A DNA stretch of 64,000 bases from Saprospiraceae bacterium (GCA_029262995.1 JAJCYH010000025.1:16256-80255); one strand, 5' to 3'; positions 48,110 through 58,789 are shown, numbered from the stretch's first letter. Made by a program: numbers and translations. The notes: generated by a model not told the origin, from the sequence alone.

Positions 48110-48874
48110 ATGAAAATTGAATTAAGCAAACTGTCCACAAAAGCACCTGATACACTTAAAAAGTCCTCAATAAAAAACAAGACCAAAGCTTTGGCAAAAG
48201 AACTAAAGGAATTAGCTTCCTTAATGTATGCCAATAAAAAGCACAATCTACTTGTTGTTCTGCAGGGTATGGATTCCAGTGGCAAGGATGGCGTATCAAA
48301 AGCTGTTTTTAGCTACGTAAGTCCTACCATGGCTAGTGCACATTCCTTTAAAAAGCCTTCTGAAGAAGAATTTAGTCATGACTTCTTATGGAGAGTTCAT
48401 CAACATGCTCCTGCAAAAGGATCGATAAAAATATTTGTTCGTTCGCATTATGAAGACATACTGATACAACGTGTCCACAATTGGATTGATGAAGATCGTG
48501 TTGGGGTGCGTATTGATGCCATCAATGCATTTGAAACTCTGCTTCAAAAGGATAATAATACCATCGTTTTGAAATTCTTTTTACAGCTTTCCAAGGAAAG
48601 ACAAAAAGAAAAACTAATTGAACGTATTGAACGTAGTGATAAAAACTATAAGCATAACGATGGAGATTGGAATGAAAGGAAGCTGTGGGACAAATACATG
48701 ATGGCTTATGAAGATGCGATCAACAGATCTGAGATTCCCTGGACTATTGTTCCCTCTGACCAAAACTGGTACAGAAACTACGTTGTCGCAAAAAAAGTAG
48801 TTGAAGAACTCAAGAAGCTAAACCTTAGCTATCCTGTTTTAGAAGAAAAACCTAATATCGATATAAATGGCTGA
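48110..48874 (+). CDS. Polyphosphate kinase 2 family protein
   Basis: LLVVLQGMDSSGKDGVSKAVF, PSEEEFSHDFLWRVHQHAPAKGSIKIFVRSHYEDIL; start reassigned from 48092. Confidence 0.93.
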   Translation: MKIELSKLSTKAPDTLKKSSIKNKTKALAKELKELASLMYANKKHNLLVVLQGMDSSGKDGVSKAVFSYVSPTMASAHSFKKPSEEEFSHDFLWRVHQHAPAKGSIKIFVRSHYEDILIQRVHNWIDEDRVGVRIDAINAFETLLQKDNNTIVLKFFLQLSKERQKEKLIERIERSDKNYKHNDGDWNERKLWDKYMMAYEDAINRSEIPWTIVPSDQNWYRNYVVAKKVVEELKKLNLSYPVLEEKPNIDING

Positions 48875-49286
48875 AAAGATGCGCGTTGACAAATGGTTAT
48901 GGGTTGTTAGGCTTTTTAAAAGCAGAACCAAAGCTGCAGATGCGTGTAAAAAAGGCAATGTAAAATTGTTAGAAAGCAAACTAAAGCCTTCTTCTCTAAT
49001 TTCAGTAGATGATACGATTACACTCCACAAGAATGGATTCAATCTGGCATTCAAAATAAATAAATTGATTCCCAAAAGGGTTTCAGCAACTTTAGCTGAA
49101 CCTTGTTATTCCAATCTCACCCCAGAAGATGAACTCAATAAGTTTAAAAGCTGGTATATCGGTAAGTCTCCTGCGGAAAGAAGAGAAAAAGGTGCGGGCA
49201 GACCAACCAAAAGGGAGCGTCGAGAATTAGAACAACATAAAGATGAAATTTATCTCGATGATTGGTTTAATGACTCCCCTATTTAA
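48867..49286 (+). CDS. S4-domain RNA-binding protein (Hsp15-like)
   Basis: MRVDKWLWVVRLFKSRTKAADACKKGNVKL; C-terminal GRPTKRERRELEQ. Confidence 0.9.
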   Translation: MAEKMRVDKWLWVVRLFKSRTKAADACKKGNVKLLESKLKPSSLISVDDTITLHKNGFNLAFKINKLIPKRVSATLAEPCYSNLTPEDELNKFKSWYIGKSPAERREKGAGRPTKRERRELEQHKDEIYLDDWFNDSPI

Positions 49287-50166
49287 AGGATGCAGAGACA
49301 ACTATATCTTTTGTTTCTTTTGAATACTTGTAGAATCCTTCTCCTGTTTTTTTGCCTAAGTTATTAGCCGTAACCATATTTACCAATAATGGACATGGCG
49401 TATATTTAGTTAAGCCAAAACCATTGTGCAATACCTTAAGAATAGCCAAACAAACATCAAGGCCTATAAAATCTGCCAATTGTAAAGGACCCATCGGATG
49501 TGCCATTCCAAGTTTCATAACTGTATCTATTTCCTCGACCCCGGCTACACCTTCATATAAAGTGTAAATAGCTTCATTAATCATTGGCATCAATATCCTA
49601 TTGGCTACAAATCCAGGATAATCATTTACTTCTACAGGAATTTTAGATAAGGTTATTGACATTTCCATGATTGTAGCTGTCGTTTCATTTGAAGTATGAT
49701 AGCCTCTGATCACTTCAACAAGCTTCATAACAGGCACAGGATTCATAAAATGCATACCAATGACTCGATCTGGTCTTGTTGTAACGCTTGCTATTTTAGT
49801 GATTGAGATAGAAGAAGTATTGGATGCCAATATACAATTTGGTGGACATGCATCATCTAGCTCTCTGAAAATAGAAAGTTTCAAATCCATATTTTCACTA
49901 GCAGCTTCAATAGCCAGATCACAATCTCCAACAGCATCTTCGATACTTGTAAAAGTGGATATATTCTCTATACATTGCTCTTTAACAGTCTCATCAATTT
50001 TCTCTTTTGCTACCATCCGCCATAGGTTTTTATCTATTGTTTCTATGGCTTGTTCCAATCTATCCTGAGAAACATCAACCAATGAAACTTTGAACCCATT
50101 CATGGCAAAAACATGTGCAATTCCGTTTCCCATAGTACCGGCACCAATTATAGCTATATTTTTCAT
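49279..50166 (-). CDS. 3-hydroxybutyryl-CoA dehydrogenase family protein
   Basis: NIAIIGAGTMGNGIAHVFAMNGFKVSLVD, SNTSSISITKIA, GMHFMNPVPVMKLVEVI. Confidence 0.94.
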   Translation of the reverse strand: MKNIAIIGAGTMGNGIAHVFAMNGFKVSLVDVSQDRLEQAIETIDKNLWRMVAKEKIDETVKEQCIENISTFTSIEDAVGDCDLAIEAASENMDLKLSIFRELDDACPPNCILASNTSSISITKIASVTTRPDRVIGMHFMNPVPVMKLVEVIRGYHTSNETTATIMEMSITLSKIPVEVNDYPGFVANRILMPMINEAIYTLYEGVAGVEEIDTVMKLGMAHPMGPLQLADFIGLDVCLAILKVLHNGFGLTKYTPCPLLVNMVTANNLGKKTGEGFYKYSKETKDIVVSASFK

Positions 50167-50325
50167 CGATTCTTATTTGTTTATGTTGATTAAATAGATG
50201 CACACGAAAATATGAAAGATTCGAATAGGGAACATATATTTATTTACACAATATGTTGTATGTTTAGATTTGATTGTAAACCAATTGGATTTTTGCGTCA
50301 AGCAAAGACTTAACATTTATCGATA

Positions 50326-51309
50326 ATGAGTGAAAAATTGAAAAGAATTGCAGTTCTAACTTCAGGTGGCGATGCTCCTGGAATGAATGCAGCAATCCGT
50401 GCTGTGGTAAGAGCATCAAAGTACTTTGGGCTAGAAGTCTTTGGAATCAACAGAGGATACCATGGTTTGATGTTTGGAGATCTAAAAAAGTTAAATACCG
50501 GTGATGTTGCTAATATCATCCATAGAGGAGGTACAATATTGAAGACAGCAAGAAGCGAAGAATTCAAAACCAAAGAAGGCAGAACCCAAGCTGCTAATAT
50601 GCTAAAAGAGCACGAAATAGAAGGTCTTATTGTTATTGGAGGTAATGGAACCTATACTGGGGCAATGTATCTTTGCGAAGAGCATGACATTAAAGTAATT
50701 GGTTTACCTGGCACTATAGACAACGATATTTACGGGACAGATTTTACAATTGGATTTGATACAGCAATCAATACTGCAATTGAAGCAGTAGATAGAATTC
50801 GAGATACCGCAGATTCACACAACAGATTGTTTTTTATTGAAGTTATGGGTAGACATAGTGGCTATATAGCCTTACATACAGGTATCGGTAGCGGTGCAAG
50901 TGAAATCTTTATTCCAGAAGAAGATAATTCCATTGAAGAATTCGTAGAAGTTCTTAAAAAGTCCAGCAGAAGGAACAAACTGTTTAATCTAGCCATTGTG
51001 GCTGAAGGGAATCAGAACGGAGATGCCAATCAAATTGCAGCAAAGGTAAAGTCCCTTTATGATAAAGTAGACACACGAACTGCCGTGATAGGACATTTAC
51101 AACGAGGAGGTTCTCCAACAGCCAATGATCGTATCTTAGCAAGTCGTTTAGGATATCAAGCTGTAGAAGCGCTCTCGAATAACAAATTTAATTGTGCTTT
51201 AGGAATTGTAGATAAGAACATTTCATATACTCCCTTTAACGATGCGATAACAATAAAGAAAAACCTTGAACAGGAATTGATTAAAATGGCTGAAATTCTA
51301 TCACTATAA
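50326..51309 (+). CDS. pfkA: 6-phosphofructokinase
   Basis: IAVLTSGGDAPGMNAAIRAVVR, LPGTIDNDIYGTDFTIGFDTA, MGRHSGYIAL. Confidence 0.97.
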   Translation: MSEKLKRIAVLTSGGDAPGMNAAIRAVVRASKYFGLEVFGINRGYHGLMFGDLKKLNTGDVANIIHRGGTILKTARSEEFKTKEGRTQAANMLKEHEIEGLIVIGGNGTYTGAMYLCEEHDIKVIGLPGTIDNDIYGTDFTIGFDTAINTAIEAVDRIRDTADSHNRLFFIEVMGRHSGYIALHTGIGSGASEIFIPEEDNSIEEFVEVLKKSSRRNKLFNLAIVAEGNQNGDANQIAAKVKSLYDKVDTRTAVIGHLQRGGSPTANDRILASRLGYQAVEALSNNKFNCALGIVDKNISYTPFNDAITIKKNLEQELIKMAEILSL

Positions 51310-51319
51310 TAAACACTCT

Positions 51320-51634
51320 ATGATAAGTATTATATTTTCTTCCTTTTCTACTAAAGATTCCGCTCTTAGAATCGGAAAACTTTTGCTGGATAAAAGATTA
51401 ATTGCTTGCTCTAATATCATTAGAATGGAAAGTCAATATGTCTGGAAAGGCAAATTTCATGAAGGAGAAGAATTTGGTGCCTATTTCAAAACAAGTTTGA
51501 CCAAGAAAAATGAAGTCGTCAGATTCATCAATCAGCATCACCCCTATGAGATTCCATGCATTACAAGTAAAGATGTAGTCATTAACAATGCTTACAAAGG
51601 ATGGATGGATTCTTTTCTGATGGGAGAGATTTAG
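51320..51634 (+). CDS. cutA: CutA-family divalent cation tolerance protein
   Basis: SALRIGKLLLDKRLIACSNIIRMESQYVWKGKFHEGEEFGAYFKTS. Confidence 0.92.
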   Translation: MISIIFSSFSTKDSALRIGKLLLDKRLIACSNIIRMESQYVWKGKFHEGEEFGAYFKTSLTKKNEVVRFINQHHPYEIPCITSKDVVINNAYKGWMDSFLMGEI

Positions 51635-51699
51635 CCAGCATTGACACAAAACATAACTGTAAAACGTTTTAATCACAATTCAAATACTTTATTTGTCAC

Positions 51700-52884
51700 T
51701 TGACAATTTCCACTAAATACAAATCGGTACTTTCCATCATTATCCTCACGGCTTTCTTGACTCTAAATCACTGCCTTGCTAATAATGAATTAAACTACAC
51801 CAAATCATTTTCAAGAGCGCAGAAACAAGCAATCAAAGAAGATAAATTCATCTTTGTCTACGTCTTTACCAGTTGGTCCCTTCCTAGTCAAAGGATGGAA
51901 GCAACTACTTTAAAAGACAGCTCCATTGTCAAAGAACTTAATGCCGAATACATCAATGTATTTATTGACGCAGGTAGAAATAGGGATTTCACAGAAGACT
52001 ATGAAGTACATGTGTTCCCTTCTATGATGGTAATGGACAAATTCGGTACTGCCATAGTGAGAAGTTCGGGCTTTAAGACGCCTAACGAATTACTCCAAAT
52101 CATTTACAAAACCAGATCCAAATCCCGTTACCTCCAGCAAAGCATTGATTCAATAATGCAGGAAGTTACGGAACAAAACATACTTAGCGTTATTGATTCT
52201 GTAATTCTATACCGCGATGAATACACCGCTAAAAATCTAGCAAAAAAATATCTGGATAGAAACAAAAATAACTGGGGAACAGAACAATGCATGCTATTGC
52301 TCAAGAAGTATTTTTCTCTAGATAAGAAATATTTAAAGTTTGTTTCCAGAAACCATAAGGTATTCTTTATGAAATACGACAGTATTGAACTTAAAGAGAA
52401 TATCGCCTTTCATGTATTTATCAATTCCTTGAAGAAAGATACAAGAGGGAGACTCAAATTCGAATACAAACCTCTTCGAAAATGGTTTAAAAAATATAAG
52501 ATTTCAGACATTGATAAAATGGAAAACTTTGTCAGAATCAAATATTTGTTGTGGGGAAGAGGTCCTTCAGTAAGGTCATCAATCAAATTGATAGAAAACT
52601 ATCCTGAAACCAGCAATGAAAGTGTTCTCTATTCTTCAGTCATAAGAATATTGTTAACAGAAAACTATAGACGTTCCATTGATTATGATGAACTGATTAG
52701 ATCCATTGAGAACACACTTGAAGAAGGCTCCTATTGGCGATATGATGTCTTAGCACTACTATATTACAAATTGGGTAACAAGCAAAAAACACAAGAATGC
52801 ATTGATACGGCTAAAGAGATTGCAGCTATCTTGGATGAAGAATACACACCAATCCTTGACTTCTTAAAAGATCATATTAAATAA
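51700..52884 (+). CDS. Secreted thioredoxin-fold protein lacking the CxxC motif
   Basis: DKFIFVYVFTSWSLPSQRMEATTLKDSSIVKELNAEYINVFIDAGRN: the WCxxC position reads WSLPS; the cis-Pro FPSMMV is retained. Confidence 0.75.
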   Translation: MTISTKYKSVLSIIILTAFLTLNHCLANNELNYTKSFSRAQKQAIKEDKFIFVYVFTSWSLPSQRMEATTLKDSSIVKELNAEYINVFIDAGRNRDFTEDYEVHVFPSMMVMDKFGTAIVRSSGFKTPNELLQIIYKTRSKSRYLQQSIDSIMQEVTEQNILSVIDSVILYRDEYTAKNLAKKYLDRNKNNWGTEQCMLLLKKYFSLDKKYLKFVSRNHKVFFMKYDSIELKENIAFHVFINSLKKDTRGRLKFEYKPLRKWFKKYKISDIDKMENFVRIKYLLWGRGPSVRSSIKLIENYPETSNESVLYSSVIRILLTENYRRSIDYDELIRSIENTLEEGSYWRYDVLALLYYKLGNKQKTQECIDTAKEIAAILDEEYTPILDFLKDHIK

Positions 52885-52893
52885 AGTTCTGAA

Positions 52894-53865
52894 TTAAGTA
52901 TAGGATATACCAGTCAAGTTCATTATCTCCTCCAGTAAAGTCATTAATTGTTTACTATCTGCATGGGACCATAGTTCACTTTCATTAATAGCCAAATTTA
53001 TACATCTTTTGCATTCTGCTATTTCTCCAGTAAATCCATTTCCAAGCAGAGGATAAGAAAAATCTTGTTCTACCCCATTCTTAATCAAACTTAATCCTGC
53101 CGCCTCATGCCATCTGTCATGCAGCAAAATATACCCATGTTCACCATAAATTCGCGCTTCCATTTTTGATTTAACATCAAATGAAGAATAGAGCATGCTA
53201 TGAGCATCTTCGTATTTGAACATTATTGCACATTGTTGATCAACTCCTGACGCATGAAAATTAGCACTAGCATTGATTGATGATGGCAATCCTAAAATAA
53301 GGTAACTCAAAAACACAGGATAAATGCCGATATCAAGTAGACTCCCGCCAGCCAATTTTATATTAAACAATCGACCTTCTGGATTAATGGTGGCTGGAAA
53401 GCAGAAATCTGCATTGATGTATTTAACCTGACCAATTTCATTGTTTCTAATAAGAGCTAAAGCTTTTTGTATGGAATGATTAAATCTTGACCACAATGCT
53501 TCCATATAAAATACATCATAATCTTTTGAAGCCTTTACCACCTTACTGAGTTCATCTAATGAAAGACTTGCAGGCTTTTCACATAGTACATGTTTGCCTG
53601 CTTTCATAGCTTGAATTGACAATTCTGCATGCAAATGGTGGGGCGTGGCTATATAGACTATATCAACATCACGATCAGCAAACAGTTCATCATATGAGGA
53701 ATAATATTTTGATGCTTTATTGCTTACCACAAAACTTTTTGCACGATCCAAACTTCGAGACCCCACAGCAAATATTTCATTTCCATTTACCAGTTTGAGA
53801 TCATCGGCAAATTTCTGGGCGATCTTGCCAGGACCAACTATTCCCCATTTCAATATATCGCTCAT
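52894..53865 (-). CDS. Gfo/Idh/MocA family oxidoreductase
   Basis: WGIVGPGKIAQKFADDL, DVDIVYIATPHHLHAELSIQAMKAGKHVLCEKPASL; start reassigned from 53895. Confidence 0.94.
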   Translation of the reverse strand: MSDILKWGIVGPGKIAQKFADDLKLVNGNEIFAVGSRSLDRAKSFVVSNKASKYYSSYDELFADRDVDIVYIATPHHLHAELSIQAMKAGKHVLCEKPASLSLDELSKVVKASKDYDVFYMEALWSRFNHSIQKALALIRNNEIGQVKYINADFCFPATINPEGRLFNIKLAGGSLLDIGIYPVFLSYLILGLPSSINASANFHASGVDQQCAIMFKYEDAHSMLYSSFDVKSKMEARIYGEHGYILLHDRWHEAAGLSLIKNGVEQDFSYPLLGNGFTGEIAECKRCINLAINESELWSHADSKQLMTLLEEIMNLTGISYT

Positions 53866-53920
53866 ATCAATTCTATAAAATATGATAATATACAAATCAT
53901 AATCATATTTATTAAATTTA

Positions 53921-54967
53921 TTGCCTATGGATCAAGCAGATCATATTAGAGCAAGCGAGGAATTAAATTGGCAAAATCTTGAGGATTATCTTCTTAAGCA
54001 AATTCCTGATTTAATTCCTAAAATGAAAGTACTCCAGTTTCATGGTGGGCATGCCAACCTATCTTACCTCCTCATGTTTGGGGCCAAGGAATTTGTCTTG
54101 CGCAGACCTCCTTTTGGCAAGATTGCTCCTAGAGCTCATGATATGAACCGAGAATTTGGCATATTGTCCAAAATTCATAAGCACTATCCACGTGCACCAA
54201 AAGCCATTCATTTCTGTGATATTGTAGATATAATTGGATCTGAATTCTTAATCATGGAACGAAGACAAGGCATCGTTATTAGATATCAAGTTCCAGACTC
54301 ATTTAAATCATTTCCTAATATCGAAAAGAGGCTTACTAATGCATTAATAGAGGCTCAAACAGATTTACATAAAATTGATATTTCACAAGACCAATTGCAA
54401 TTGTTGGGAAAGCCAAATGGGTTTTTAGCCAGACAAATAAAAGGTTGGAAGAAAAGGTGGGAATTATCCAATAAAACAGAAGATCGTGAAGTATCAGAAT
54501 TTATATCTGAACTTGAGAAACAATTACCTGAAAATAGAAATGTGTCCATCATTCATAATGATTTTAAATTTGACAACTGCCAGTTTGTAGAATCCAATCC
54601 TGACATGGTAAGTTCCGTATTTGATTGGGATATGTCAACCTTAGGAGATCCATTGTTTGATTTTGCTTCTAGTCTTGTTTATTGGAGAGATGAATATTTT
54701 GGAGACAAACTGGATTCGATGCTGTTAAAGGGTGATTTTCCACATAAACAAGAACTCAAAGACAACTACCAGAACGCAACAAATTATAATCTTGATGGCT
54801 TAAGCTGGTACGAGGCTCTCGCCTACTGGAAAAGCTCTATCATCGCAAAACAACTATATGTTCGCTATCAAAATGGTGAAAGCAAAGATAATAGAATGGA
54901 AAAATTCGATTACATCTCTAAAGCTTTTACAGACAAAGCATTAGAACTATTTAAGAAAGGTTTTTAA
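53921..54967 (+). CDS. Aminoglycoside-phosphotransferase-fold kinase-like protein (ACAD10-type)
   Basis: FVLRRPPFGKIAPRAHDMNREFGILSKI, SIIHNDFKFDNCQF, SSVFDWDMSTLGDPLFDFAS. Confidence 0.9.
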   Translation: MPMDQADHIRASEELNWQNLEDYLLKQIPDLIPKMKVLQFHGGHANLSYLLMFGAKEFVLRRPPFGKIAPRAHDMNREFGILSKIHKHYPRAPKAIHFCDIVDIIGSEFLIMERRQGIVIRYQVPDSFKSFPNIEKRLTNALIEAQTDLHKIDISQDQLQLLGKPNGFLARQIKGWKKRWELSNKTEDREVSEFISELEKQLPENRNVSIIHNDFKFDNCQFVESNPDMVSSVFDWDMSTLGDPLFDFASSLVYWRDEYFGDKLDSMLLKGDFPHKQELKDNYQNATNYNLDGLSWYEALAYWKSSIIAKQLYVRYQNGESKDNRMEKFDYISKAFTDKALELFKKGF

Positions 54968-55754
54968 ACATATCCACCATACTCATACGGTTTCCGTGTA
55001 AATGTTCAGTACCATCCACATATAGAGTAGTACCACTAATGTAGGATGATAGTGGACTAGCGTAAAAGCAAACAGCATTAACTACATCATCAATTGTTCC
55101 CAAGCGTTTCATCAGGATTTCATCCTTCGCCTTTTCCAATAAAGCTTGAACAAATGAATTGTATTGTTCCAACCCCGAGGAAACTATAATACCTGGTGCA
55201 ATTGCATTCAATCGAATGTTAAATCTCGCCCATTCCTGAGCTAATGTCTTGGTCATATTCTCTACACCAGCTCTTGCCGCACCAGTATGTACCATCCCCG
55301 GAAAACCTCTAAATGTACTTGCAATAATATTAACCACTACACCATTTTCCTGAGGAATGAAAAAGTGCTTTGCACAGGCTTTAGTCATATAGAAAGTACC
55401 GTTCAAGTTATTATTGATGACTGCATTCCAACCATTCTCAGAAATATTTTCAGCAAGGGAAGGAAACTGTCCTCCAGCGTTATTGACTAGAATATCTAGC
55501 CTTCCCATCTTTTGAGAAATGGCTTCCATCAGTTTTTCAATTTCATCGGTTTTTCTGATATCACAGACATGGCCTTCGCATTCTCCACGCTTCTGTAAGT
55601 CAGAAACTGCCATTTTAAGCTTTTCTTCATTTCTAGAACAGATAAAGACTTTTGCGCCAAGCTCAATAAATTTTTGAGCAATACCAAAACCGATACCACT
55701 TCTTCCACCTGTTATTAACGCAATTTTACCTTTAAATAAATCTTCTTTATACAT
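54951..55754 (-). CDS. Short-chain dehydrogenase/reductase (2,4-dienoyl-CoA/trans-2-enoyl-CoA reductase-like)
   Basis: ALITGGRSGIGFGIAQKFIELGAKVFICSRNEEKL, LVNNAGGQFPS, TGAARAGVENMTKTLAQEWA. Confidence 0.92.
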   Translation of the reverse strand: MYKEDLFKGKIALITGGRSGIGFGIAQKFIELGAKVFICSRNEEKLKMAVSDLQKRGECEGHVCDIRKTDEIEKLMEAISQKMGRLDILVNNAGGQFPSLAENISENGWNAVINNNLNGTFYMTKACAKHFFIPQENGVVVNIIASTFRGFPGMVHTGAARAGVENMTKTLAQEWARFNIRLNAIAPGIIVSSGLEQYNSFVQALLEKAKDEILMKRLGTIDDVVNAVCFYASPLSSYISGTTLYVDGTEHLHGNRMSMVDMFKNLS

Positions 55755-55825
55755 TTGAACTGTTGTTTGATTTGAAGATAAGCATCAATTAATAAGTAAC
55801 CAGTAATTTTATTAATTAAAAAGAC

Positions 55826-56830
55826 ATGAAGGTAATTAGTATACAGGATGGAAAAGCACTTGGTAAAATCAAAATGGAAGAACGCCAGCCATCGGTTCTA
55901 CGAGATGATGAACTTAGAATCAAATGGCATGCTAGCTCATTAAATTTTCATGACTATCTGGTTGCGATAGGAGGTATTGTTGTTCCAAAAGGACGTATTC
56001 CAATGTCTGATGGAGCCGGTGAGGTAATCGAAAAAGGAAAAGATGTACACGAGTTTAATATCGGCGACAGGGTGATGTCTTTGTTTTTTCCAGCGTGGCA
56101 GGAGGGAAATGCATCATTTTCTAAGATTGCGGGAATAACCGGGGAGAGTATTGATGGTTGTCTCTGCGAAGAGAGTTGCCTGCCTGCTCAATATGTTACC
56201 AGAATACCAAAAGCATTCAGCTATGCGGAAGCAGCTTGTTTGCCTACAGCGGCATTAACCTCTTGGAATGCCATCATGCATACAGCTCCGATTTCATTTG
56301 GTCAGTCACTTATGGTACAGGGAACAGGTGGTATGTCAATGTTTGCTTTGTTATTTGCCATGGCCGCAGGAGTAGAGGTTTATGCCTCAACTTCTTCTGA
56401 AGAAAAGTCGGAAAGACTAAAGTCTTTAGATGTCTCTGGGGTTGTTAATTATAAAGAAGATATGTATTGGGGCAAGAGTATTTTCAAGATGTCAGGAGGA
56501 GGTGTAGATCAGCTTATAGATGTTGGAGGAGGATCAACTATGAAGCAATCTATGGAGGCCATAAAGATTGGAGGTCATATTCATGCCATTGGTATTCTGG
56601 GAGATGGTAGGAAGGGTGAAATTACCTTTCCAAAGCTATTCTTTAAGTTTATTAAAATGGAAGGTCTTGCAGTGGGCAGTAAGGAAATGCAAAACCGGAT
56701 GGTTAAAGCTTTGGATTTAAATCCGATCAAACCTATAATAGACAAAAGCTTTGGGTTTGACCAATTGACTCAGGCGTTTGAATATCAGATGTCTGGCAAG
56801 CAATTTGGAAAGATAGTGCTTGAATGGTAG
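55826..56830 (+). CDS. Zinc-type alcohol dehydrogenase/quinone oxidoreductase family protein
   Basis: MDR fold; PMSDGAGEVIEKGKDVHEFNIGDRVMSLFFP, VQGTGGMSMFALLFAMAAGVEVYA. Confidence 0.92.
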   Translation: MKVISIQDGKALGKIKMEERQPSVLRDDELRIKWHASSLNFHDYLVAIGGIVVPKGRIPMSDGAGEVIEKGKDVHEFNIGDRVMSLFFPAWQEGNASFSKIAGITGESIDGCLCEESCLPAQYVTRIPKAFSYAEAACLPTAALTSWNAIMHTAPISFGQSLMVQGTGGMSMFALLFAMAAGVEVYASTSSEEKSERLKSLDVSGVVNYKEDMYWGKSIFKMSGGGVDQLIDVGGGSTMKQSMEAIKIGGHIHAIGILGDGRKGEITFPKLFFKFIKMEGLAVGSKEMQNRMVKALDLNPIKPIIDKSFGFDQLTQAFEYQMSGKQFGKIVLEW

Positions 56831-56854
56831 GAATAAATAAATAGATGAAATAAA

Positions 56855-56886
56855 GAAAAGCCATCCAAATGGGATGGCTTTTCTTT
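56855..56886. terminator. Bidirectional hairpin terminator between the dehydrogenase and tRNA-Ser
   Basis: AAAAGCCATCC-AAAT-GGGATGGCTTTTC flanked by A/T tracts. Confidence 0.7.
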
Positions 56887-56977
56887 TGGCGGAAGAGGAG
56901 GGATTCGAACCCCCGGTACGATCTCTCGCACGCCGGTTTTCAAGACCGGTGCATTCAACCAGCTCTGCCACTCTTCC
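56887..56977 (-). tRNA. tRNA-Ser (TGA)
   Basis: Reverse complement GGAAGAGTGGCAGAGCTGGTTGAATGCACCGGTCTTGAAAACCGG...GGGGGTTCGAATCCCTCCTCTTCCGCCA: long variable arm, anticodon TGA, encoded CCA. Confidence 0.95.
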
Positions 56978-57094
56978 TTAGCTTCGTTTGATTTCAAAGC
57001 GTGGCAAAAGTAAAATCTATTTTCTAATAAAAAAAGAATAGAGCCAAAAAAGACTCTATCCATAATTATAATTGGTTAACGAATGATTATTTGC

Positions 57095-57775
57095 CTAGGA
57101 GAGACTGGATATATCCCTAATCAAAATACTTTTTCTTTTGAAATAGATCTGATTTTGTCTCTTGAGATCATTTAATACGTAAGTCACTGTTTGTCGTGAT
57201 GTACCTGTATAATTTGCTATATCTTGTTGAGTTAAACTATGTTTGACGAGCATTTCTAATCCGATCTGACGACCATTTATTTTGGCGTTATCCTTTAGGA
57301 AATCGATGATTCGTTCTCTGGCGTCCTTGAATACCAAGGATTCAAACCTTTCTTCAACGTACATCAATCTTGTTCCAAGCATTTTTATAAATCGATCGGT
57401 TAGTTGCCAGTTGTTTTTAAGGTATATCTTAAAATCATGAGAACTAATATGCAGACACATCACATCTTTATCTACTGACTTAGCAGAATTGGACCTAGTG
57501 CCCTGTGCTGAAATATATTCTGTTCCAAATAATGATTTGGGGTGAATTATGGTTTTTATTACTTCTCTTCCGTCTAAAGACTTAGAAATAATCTTTACAA
57601 CACCATTTATTAATATATATACATCATCTGCAGGATCATCTACACGATATATTATTTGATGTTTGTTGTACTTCTTTACATTACTAAGTTCGGCAAGATC
57701 TAACAATTCTTGACCAGACAAGTCTTCAAATAAAGACACTTCACTCAGATTTCTAACTTTGGTACTTAAATCCAT
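57095..57775 (-). CDS. Crp/Fnr-family transcriptional regulator
   Basis: cNMP-binding domain DPADDVYILINGVVKI plus HTH LTQQDIANYTGTSRQTVTYVLNDLKRQ. Confidence 0.93.
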   Translation of the reverse strand: MDLSTKVRNLSEVSLFEDLSGQELLDLAELSNVKKYNKHQIIYRVDDPADDVYILINGVVKIISKSLDGREVIKTIIHPKSLFGTEYISAQGTRSNSAKSVDKDVMCLHISSHDFKIYLKNNWQLTDRFIKMLGTRLMYVEERFESLVFKDARERIIDFLKDNAKINGRQIGLEMLVKHSLTQQDIANYTGTSRQTVTYVLNDLKRQNQIYFKRKSILIRDISSLS

Positions 57776-57913
57776 TCTCCAGTTTTTTTTAATAAATTGG
57801 TGTAAGCTGACGTGAAGACTAATAGTGTAATTATAGCAGTCTTACGCCAAGAAAAAATTCAAGGTGATTAAAGGTGGATTTAGTGGAAAATAAAAAATGG
57901 TCTTTGCAAGAGG

Positions 57914-58789
57914 TTATTCGATTACAATCGAATCAATGACGGTGCTGTGCAAAGCAAACAGTCCGTAACCATTAGAAATGTTAGTAAAGGTAGTAGTGGG
58001 TAATAAAAAGGGATTTGAATTGGATTCTGTCAACTGAGACAGAGATTTATGATAAAGATAATAATCCTCCGTTACAGTTTTAAGATTAAGGTGTAAAAAT
58101 GAGCCTTTTAAGAGCTCAATATCCAATGAATTCAAAATATTTGCATAAAATGACAAATGCTTGTCTTCTGGTAACTTGTCATAATCAATAAGTATGCCAT
58201 TTCGTTGAGTTAATATCTCTGCACCGTTATAAAGCTTCCTGAAATCAGTTATTTCTAATTCATCAGAATTTCCCTCGGCATCGATTAAATAGACATTTAT
58301 ATGATAATAGCTTTTGAAATTCGGAGATTTTTCAAGTGTCAAATCGATTTCAATTTTTGTTTCGCCTTCGCTCACAAAAGCACTTTCTGCAATTAAAGAC
58401 CCTGGTCTAGGTGCAGTAACTTCAGATTTTACCTGTGGAATTATATTTTGAGCTGGACTAATCTTCAAAAAATAAGTCTCCCCTTCATGAAAACTAAAAT
58501 CCCCAGGCATTTGCCAAAAGCTTTCATTGTCGGAAACTGCAGTCAGCTTTTTAGATACAGGATTATTCTCTTCAAAGACTTCAACCAATAAGTCTTCAGG
58601 AAGATTAGCCTGCTCGCCCGCATTATTAATAGTAGTATGAATCCTTATAACTTGCCCTGGTAGTTCAGTTTCGATCTCACCACTCACAACAATACTAAAA
58701 CTGTCATCCCAGTCTTCAGGTGTATACTCTTTAATACAAGAATTAAAAAGTGCCACGATGAATAATAAAAACAAAACTTTTATTGGCAT
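57914..58789 (-). CDS. DUF4249 lipoprotein
   Basis: LFNSCIKEYTPEDW lipobox; IVVSGEIETELPGQVIRIHTTI; follows the TonB receptor gene. Confidence 0.75.
   Translation of the reverse strand: MPIKVLFLLFIVALFNSCIKEYTPEDWDDSFSIVVSGEIETELPGQVIRIHTTINNAGEQANLPEDLLVEVFEENNPVSKKLTAVSDNESFWQMPGDFSFHEGETYFLKISPAQNIIPQVKSEVTAPRPGSLIAESAFVSEGETKIEIDLTLEKSPNFKSYYHINVYLIDAEGNSDELEITDFRKLYNGAEILTQRNGILIDYDKLPEDKHLSFYANILNSLDIELLKGSFLHLNLKTVTEDYYLYHKSLSQLTESNSNPFLLPTTTFTNISNGYGLFALHSTVIDSIVIE

Noticed and set aside
56717-57063. Two overlapping minus-strand ORFs (84 and 92 aa) containing SGLENRRARDRTGGSNPSSSAK and LKTGVREIVPGVRIPPLPPK
   Set aside because: These are translations through the tRNA-Ser gene; well-known false ORFs.
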